The notes beneath the pieces are model-generated. The model ran no database searches, was not told the origin of the DNA, and worked only from the letters and a program-made list of their open reading frames with translations. Position numbers and translations under genes: made by a program. From JAWXUK01 sp044432725 (GTDB lineage Bacteria; Bacillota; Clostridia; Oscillospirales; Oscillospiraceae): a DNA stretch of 64,000 bases. The stretch lies in contig JAWXUL010000001.1 of the NCBI GenBank assembly GCA_044432725.1, positions 124,001 to 188,000 of the forward strand, given 5' to 3'. Positions 60,023-64,000 of this stretch are shown here, piece by piece (the stretch's first letter is position 1; each line of letters starts with the position of its first letter).

Positions 60023-61852
60023 ATGTCTCAAATAGACGAACAAGAATATGAAAAGCCTTTTGATCCAACTCTTTACAAAAAAACTTTTCCTTTCCTAGCT
60101 CCGCACAAAAAACACATGATTTGTGCAAGTATCTTAATCCTTTTCATTTCTTCCACAGAAGCACTCCTTCCTCTTTTTCAAAAATTTGCTCTGGATCATT
60201 TTATCACCCAAGGTACCACCCAAGGGATTTGGATTTTTGCAGGATTATACCTCTTTATGTTATGCCTTCATGTTTTTATGATGTATCACTATGCCATTCA
60301 AGCAATGTCCTTGGATTTGAAGCTGAGCCACGATATGAAACGTGCCATGTTCATCAAGCTACAAGAGCTGTCCTTTTCCTTTTACAATCGTACCCCTGTG
60401 GGCTATACCCACAGCCGAATTATGTCTGACACCCTTCGTGTGGGCGCAACGATGTCTTGGACGATTTTTGACTGTATTTGGCAAAGTACCTATCTTCTTT
60501 CTGTTTTTGTGGCAATGCTCTTTTTGAATGTAAAACTTGCCTTCATTGTGATGATTGTCATCCCGTTTCTTGCCATTATCACAAAAATATTTCAAAAGAA
60601 AATGCTTTCTCACAACAGAGATATTCGGAAAGAAAACGCTAAAATCACCAATGGTTTCAGCGAAGGAATCACAGGAGACAAGGCTTCCAAAACCTTGGTC
60701 ATAGAGGAAAAGAACTATAAAAACTTTCAAAAGAATACAGAAAATATGTATCATTCCTCTGTAAAAGTGGCAAGTATTCATGCCTTCTTTCTCCCTTTGG
60801 TGGTGTTTTTTAGTTCCTTTGTGATGGCGCTGATTTTAAGCGATGGCAGTGCCATGGTGGCAGAAGATATCATCGAAATAGGGACGCTTTCTGTGTTCAT
60901 AACTTTTGCTTTGGCGATTTTCGAGCCTGTCCAAAATATCGCCACCAATATTTCAAATTTTGTTTCAGTGCAATCCTCAGTAGAGCGTGTCTTTGACCTA
61001 TTGGAAAAAGAGCCTGAAATTTTCGACACTCCAGAAGTAGTGGAAAAATATGGCACTGTTTTTGCTCCTAAAGTGACAAACTATGAAAAAATCCAAGGAG
61101 ATATCGAGTTTCGTCATGTTTGGTTTCGATATCCTGATGGTCACCAAGATGTTTTGGAAGATTTCTCTTTGACCATTCCAGCTGGTAGCACGGTTGCCTT
61201 GGTGGGGGAGACAGGTGCAGGGAAAAGTACCCTTGTGAACATTGCCTGTCGTTTTTTTGAACCTACAAAGGGGCAAATTTTTATTGATGGGATAGACTAC
61301 AAAGAGCGCTCGATGCTTTGGCTCCACAGTAACATTGGTTACGTGTTGCAAACACCTCACCTGTTTGCTGGTACAGTGAGAGAAAATATTGCCTATGGTA
61401 AATTAGATGCCAGTTTAGAAGAAATAAAGGCAGCTTGCAGAACAGTCTCTGCCGATAAAGTGATAGAAAAACTGAAAGATGGCTATGACAGTAATTTATA
61501 TGAAAGTGGGGATAGTCTGTCGACTGGGGAGAAACAACTTCTGTCCTTTGCCCGTGCTGTACTGGCAGACCCAAGCATTTTTATTCTGGACGAGGCAACT
61601 TCCTCGATTGATACCCAAACAGAGCAACTGGTTCAAAATGCTACTGATAAATTGCTGGAAAATCGCACCTCTTTTGTGGTAGCACATCGCCTTTCCACCA
61701 TCAAAAAAGCAGATATTATTTTAGTGATTCGAGAGGGTAAGGTATTTGAACAAGGAACCCACAAGGAACTTTTGGCGAAAAAAGGATATTATTATCACCT
61801 ATATAAAAATCAATTTGAAGAGGACAAAGCAAAAGAAATTTTGGATTCGTAA
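60023..61852 (+). CDS. ABC exporter half-transporter with canonical catalytic site
   Basis: The 609-residue partner of the preceding gene. Six membrane segments (about 25-320) lead to the ATPase domain with Walker A GETGAGKSTL (about 395-404), signature LSTGEKQ (about 499-505) and Walker B IFILDEATSSID (about 518-529) with the catalytic Glu intact. The signature is altered from the usual LSGGQ, so the composite site formed with the partner's Walker motifs is doubly degenerate while the other site is intact. The ATG follows AGGAGGAAAATCA. Confidence 0.92.
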   Translation: MSQIDEQEYEKPFDPTLYKKTFPFLAPHKKHMICASILILFISSTEALLPLFQKFALDHFITQGTTQGIWIFAGLYLFMLCLHVFMMYHYAIQAMSLDLKLSHDMKRAMFIKLQELSFSFYNRTPVGYTHSRIMSDTLRVGATMSWTIFDCIWQSTYLLSVFVAMLFLNVKLAFIVMIVIPFLAIITKIFQKKMLSHNRDIRKENAKITNGFSEGITGDKASKTLVIEEKNYKNFQKNTENMYHSSVKVASIHAFFLPLVVFFSSFVMALILSDGSAMVAEDIIEIGTLSVFITFALAIFEPVQNIATNISNFVSVQSSVERVFDLLEKEPEIFDTPEVVEKYGTVFAPKVTNYEKIQGDIEFRHVWFRYPDGHQDVLEDFSLTIPAGSTVALVGETGAGKSTLVNIACRFFEPTKGQIFIDGIDYKERSMLWLHSNIGYVLQTPHLFAGTVRENIAYGKLDASLEEIKAACRTVSADKVIEKLKDGYDSNLYESGDSLSTGEKQLLSFARAVLADPSIFILDEATSSIDTQTEQLVQNATDKLLENRTSFVVAHRLSTIKKADIILVIREGKVFEQGTHKELLAKKGYYYHLYKNQFEEDKAKEILDS

Positions 61853-61858
61853 CAAAGA

Positions 61859-61889
61859 GATAGCGTAGCAGAGTTTCTGCTACGCTATC
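61859..61889. terminator. hairpin between convergent exporter and cotJ genes
   Basis: A perfect 14-base inverted repeat (61859-61872 with 61876-61889) has a 3-base loop. T residues follow poorly on the plus strand and better on the minus strand (TCTTTGTT). It probably ends one or both convergent transcripts. Confidence 0.65.
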
Positions 61890-61915
61890 CATTGTGCTAG
61901 GGGGATGGGCTGTGA

Positions 61916-62701
61916 TTAGCCATAAATGGGTGGTTGATAACCATTATAACGAGATACAATGGCTTCATTCACTTTCACTTCCACATCAGTAACACCATCA
62001 CCATCCAAGTCTACTTCGATATCAAGATCCACGTCCACATCACTGTCCACTTCTGGCGGAATTTCTGGCTCTGGCATAGGTTCTTCTGGCACTTCAGGTT
62101 TAAATCCTGTGTCAAAGGCAGGATTATAGAGATAGACATTCTTTTGATCCATTTGCTCACGGCATTTGCAAATCACTTCCCCAAAACGTTGGAAGTGCAC
62201 CACCTCACGTTCTCTTAAGAAACGAATGACATCTTTTACATCAGGATCATCGCAAAGACGTAAAATATTGTCATAGGTAAGACGTGCTTTTTGCTCAGCA
62301 GCCAAATCTTCTACCAAGTCAGCCATCACATCTCCTGTGGATTGGATGTATGCTGCAGTATAAGCGCCACCAGAAGCAGCCGCTGGATAGATACCAGCTG
62401 TGTGGTCGACGAAATAAGCACCAAAACCACCTTCTTCAATTTCTTTTGCTGTCAAATTGCGGGTAAGTTGGTGAACAACAGTGGCAACCATTTCCATGTG
62501 CCCCAGTTCTTCTGTGCCCACATCAGTGAGAAGTCCCTTTGCAATGGCAAATGGATTGGCATAACGCTGGGAAAGATAACGCATAGAAGCACCAATTTCA
62601 CCATCAGGACCACCGTATTGACTGATGATAAAAGAAGCAAGTTTTGCATTAGGGGTGGCGATTTTTACAGGATACTGTAATTTTTTTTCATAAACAAACA
62701 T
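61916..62701 (-). CDS. cotJC: spore coat protein CotJC (manganese catalase family) with acidic tail
   Basis: The 261-residue protein is a ferritin-like manganese-catalase homologue of the inner spore coat. Metal ligands are visible in GEIGASMRYLSQRY (Glu near 36), TEELGHMEM (Glu and His near 64-68), AEQKARLTYD (Glu near 138) and EREVVHFQRFGE (His near 170). After about residue 200 the usual end is replaced by a Pro/Glu linker and an acidic tail with DVDVDLDIEVDLDGDGVTDV, which contains a DxDGDGxxD calcium-binding-type motif. The ATG follows GAGGTGAAATAATT inside the end of the upstream gene, two bases away. Confidence 0.9.
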   Translation of the reverse strand: MFVYEKKLQYPVKIATPNAKLASFIISQYGGPDGEIGASMRYLSQRYANPFAIAKGLLTDVGTEELGHMEMVATVVHQLTRNLTAKEIEEGGFGAYFVDHTAGIYPAAASGGAYTAAYIQSTGDVMADLVEDLAAEQKARLTYDNILRLCDDPDVKDVIRFLREREVVHFQRFGEVICKCREQMDQKNVYLYNPAFDTGFKPEVPEEPMPEPEIPPEVDSDVDVDLDIEVDLDGDGVTDVEVKVNEAIVSRYNGYQPPIYG

Positions 62702-62703
62702 AA

Positions 62704-63204
62704 TTATTTCACCTCATTTTCTGCGTAATTCCAAGGCCAAGGATCGCTGAGCCAGCAATAATTGTCATACTTTGCCGAGGCAGGACGTGTGAGAGGGCCA
62801 TACTTATTTTCATACTCTGTACGTGCAGTCTCTGCCATGGCAGCATACTGTTTGAACAAAGTAAAAGCTTCTGTATCATCAGGGTGTGTATCCAGAAAAT
62901 GCCCCAACTCGGTCAGAACAAAATCCAAAGCTTGCAGTTCGACCAAAGGGGTCTCTACCAGAGTCCCTCCAGCCACTTGCAGATGAAAAGGGAGATTTAG
63001 CCCAGGATACAAAGTCCCGTTGGACAATGCTTCCATTTGGCTATATTTCTTTGGTTCATTTTGTTGAAAGGGAACATAGGGGACAGCAAGACCAGCACAA
63101 GTGGGCAAAACACCACATTCATCAGCGCAAGTGATGCCTGGCACTGTGGGCTCGCTAGGGTCTGTGGGGGTGGTAAAGCACCCCGTTGTTTGTGTTGAAT
63201 TCAA
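62704..63204 (-). CDS. cotJAB: fused spore coat protein CotJA-CotJB
   Basis: The 166-residue protein joins two normally separate coat proteins. Residues about 38-75 match CotJA (LAVPYVPFQQNEPKKYSQME, then GTLYPGLNLPF). Residues about 85-166 match CotJB (LQALDFVLTELGHFLDTHPD, DNYCWLSDPWPWN at the end). The frame is continuous, with no frameshift. The Cys/Thr-rich N-terminus (about 1-37) is extra. TTG is the start, preceded by TAGGAGGTTTTTTCA on the minus strand. It lies directly before cotJC, in the normal cotJ order. Confidence 0.87.
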   Translation of the reverse strand: MNSTQTTGCFTTPTDPSEPTVPGITCADECGVLPTCAGLAVPYVPFQQNEPKKYSQMEALSNGTLYPGLNLPFHLQVAGGTLVETPLVELQALDFVLTELGHFLDTHPDDTEAFTLFKQYAAMAETARTEYENKYGPLTRPASAKYDNYCWLSDPWPWNYAENEVK

Positions 63205-63677
63205 TGAAAAAACCTCCTAATAGATATAAAATGTTATCTGTTGTAAAGGAGACATCTAAACTTTTTAGATGTTCAAAAAAGCATTTTTTCAATGCTTACA
63301 AAACATCATATGTAAAGAGAAGGAAATCGTCCCTTTTCTTTTTTCTCTTTTCACCAAAGTAAAGTAGTCATAATTTTTTTTAGTTGAAATTTTGAGGAAA
63401 CAGAAGGAAAAATCGAAAAAAAAAACAGTAAAAACCTCTTTATTTTTTTCTCGTTTTGGTGTATACTATATCGTAACATGGTGTCTTTCGGGTCGGGCTT
63501 AACGCTTGTTGCATTAAGGTAGTCATTTTTTAGTATAAGTCAGATTGTCTCCTCATATCTTTAGAGGTACTCTAAAAACAGATGGATATTCAAATTAGAT
63601 GGAGATAGAAGCATCTTCTGAGTATTTGTGAACTTTTAGGGGTATTCTTTAGAAATAACTTTAGGAGGCGATTTTCT
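63205..63677. promoter_or_regulatory. divergent intergenic region between cotJ and cwlD
   Basis: No credible gene is seen in these 473 bases. Toward cotJ, ACATCTAAA (63252-63260) pairs with TTTAGATGT (63264-63272), and AAGCATT (63279-63285) pairs with AATGCTT (63291-63297) with T residues after it on the minus strand. A CATATGAT-like element (63305-63312, minus) might be a sigma-E or sigma-K -10. Toward cwlD, TATACT lies at 63461-63466 with a poor -35, leaving a leader of about 200 bases. Confidence 0.4.
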
Positions 63678-64000
63678 ATGAAATCAAAATATTATCTCTT
63701 ATCTGCTATTTTTCTTGTATTTTCACTATTATTACAACTGAAACATCTCTTTTTTACAGAAGATGTCCAAGTATCAACAGCCCCAGAGAACCCCACCATT
63801 CTGATTGATGCAGGACATGGGGGAGAAGATGGCGGCGCTGTTTCTGTGACAGGTAGCATAGAGAGCAATATAAATCTTGCCATTGCCTTAGATTTAAAGC
63901 AACTCCTTTTGTTTTATGGCATAGAACCTGTCCTATTAAGAGAAGAGGACATCTCCCTCCATGACCCAGAACTGCTGACTGTGAAAGAGAAAAAAACATC
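63678..64000 (+). CDS. cwlD: N-acetylmuramoyl-L-alanine amidase, CwlD-like (partial)
   Basis: Open from ATG at 63678 to the window edge; 107 residues are visible. A signal-anchor helix (LLSAIFLVFSLLLQLKHLFF) is followed by the start of an Amidase_3 domain with the zinc histidine in ILIDAGHGGEDGGA (about 35-48) and the conserved Glu in ESNINLAIALDLK. CwlD cleaves peptide side chains from muramic acid in forming spore cortex. The start follows TTAGGAGGCG. Assignment to CwlD against other Amidase_3 proteins rests on the short anchor and the neighbouring cotJ genes. Confidence 0.85.
   Translation, partial: MKSKYYLLSAIFLVFSLLLQLKHLFFTEDVQVSTAPENPTILIDAGHGGEDGGAVSVTGSIESNINLAIALDLKQLLLFYGIEPVLLREEDISLHDPELLTVKEKKT

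Noticed and set aside
63477..63521. Short frame of 14 codons in the cwlD leader as a leader peptide
   Set aside because: It starts only 11 bases after the -10 element, has no ribosome site, and its length is expected by chance.

Overview
The window is about 64 kb of compact, AT-rich chromosome (roughly 40% G+C by eye) from a spore-forming Firmicute. The gene set points to class Clostridia: cotJ spore-coat genes and cwlD, a ClpE/ClpC-type unfoldase, whiA-yvcK-rapZ, an ECF transporter core, SLH and GH25 envelope proteins, a CxxC-x17-CxxC zinc-ribbon protein, a DUF5711-like protein, strong AGGAGG-type ribosome sites and frequent TTG/GTG starts. The N-terminal region of RpoB looks most like Oscillospirales/Ruminococcaceae sequences, but that is an impression from memory, not a search result. 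I see no tRNA, rRNA, CRISPR array, insertion sequence or prophage. This is core chromosome, so most genes are recognisable housekeeping genes.

Layout. 1-3.6 kb: end of ruvC, ruvA, ruvB, a small unknown gene and glmM. 3.6-6.1 kb: a zinc-ribbon protein behind a long structured leader, then rex overlapping an SLH-domain protein. 6.3-7.3 kb: a ROK glucokinase on the minus strand, divergent from rpoB-rpoC (7.7-15.3 kb), whose products both end in long acidic tails. 15.3-19.2 kb, minus strand: recO and a 988-residue DivIVA-type coiled-coil protein with three tandem repeat arrays. 19.4-28.2 kb, plus strand: an rRNA-methyltransferase-like gene, ecfA1-ecfA2-ecfT, truA, a DUF5711-like membrane protein, a CvpA-like protein and a ClpE-like ATPase. 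28.3-36.2 kb, minus strand: murB-rapZ-yvcK-whiA-vanZ-like-dnaE in transcription order. 36.4-38.3 kb: a lipoprotein divergent from a membrane-anchored GH25 lysozyme. 38.3-42.2 kb, minus strand: the SRP/ribosome group ylxM-ffh-rpsP-khpA-rimM with a metallophosphoesterase upstream. 42.4-43.4 kb: three small unknown genes behind a sigma-K-like promoter. 43.5-47.6 kb, minus strand: an unknown anchored protein, wecB, a tagO-like transferase and trpS. 48.0-51.8 kb, plus strand: gltX behind a structured leader, nrdR, a HAD phosphatase and an AlaX-like editing protein. 52.1-58.1 kb: glutamate synthase gltB-gltD. 58.2-61.9 kb: a heterodimeric ABC exporter. 61.9-63.2 kb, minus strand: a fused cotJA-cotJB followed by cotJC. 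63.7 kb to the end: start of a CwlD-like amidase gene.

How the genes fit together. DNA repair and replication (ruvCAB, recO, dnaE), transcription (rpoBC, rex, nrdR, whiA), translation and protein export (trpS, gltX, truA, rpsP, rimM, ffh) and envelope synthesis (glmM, murB, wecB, tagO-like, rapZ, yvcK, GH25, SLH, cwlD) sit in short single-strand blocks separated by hairpin terminators. Sporulation is represented by cotJ, cwlD and probably the three-gene cassette at 42.4-43.4 kb.

The least explained items are that cassette; the cotJA-cotJB fusion next to a CotJC with a calcium-motif-like tail; the repeat-built DivIVA protein; the paired acidic tails on RpoB and RpoC; and several untranslated leaders with strong internal pairing (zinc-ribbon gene, gltX, the SRP operon, murB). 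All homology statements come from reading motifs, with no database search.
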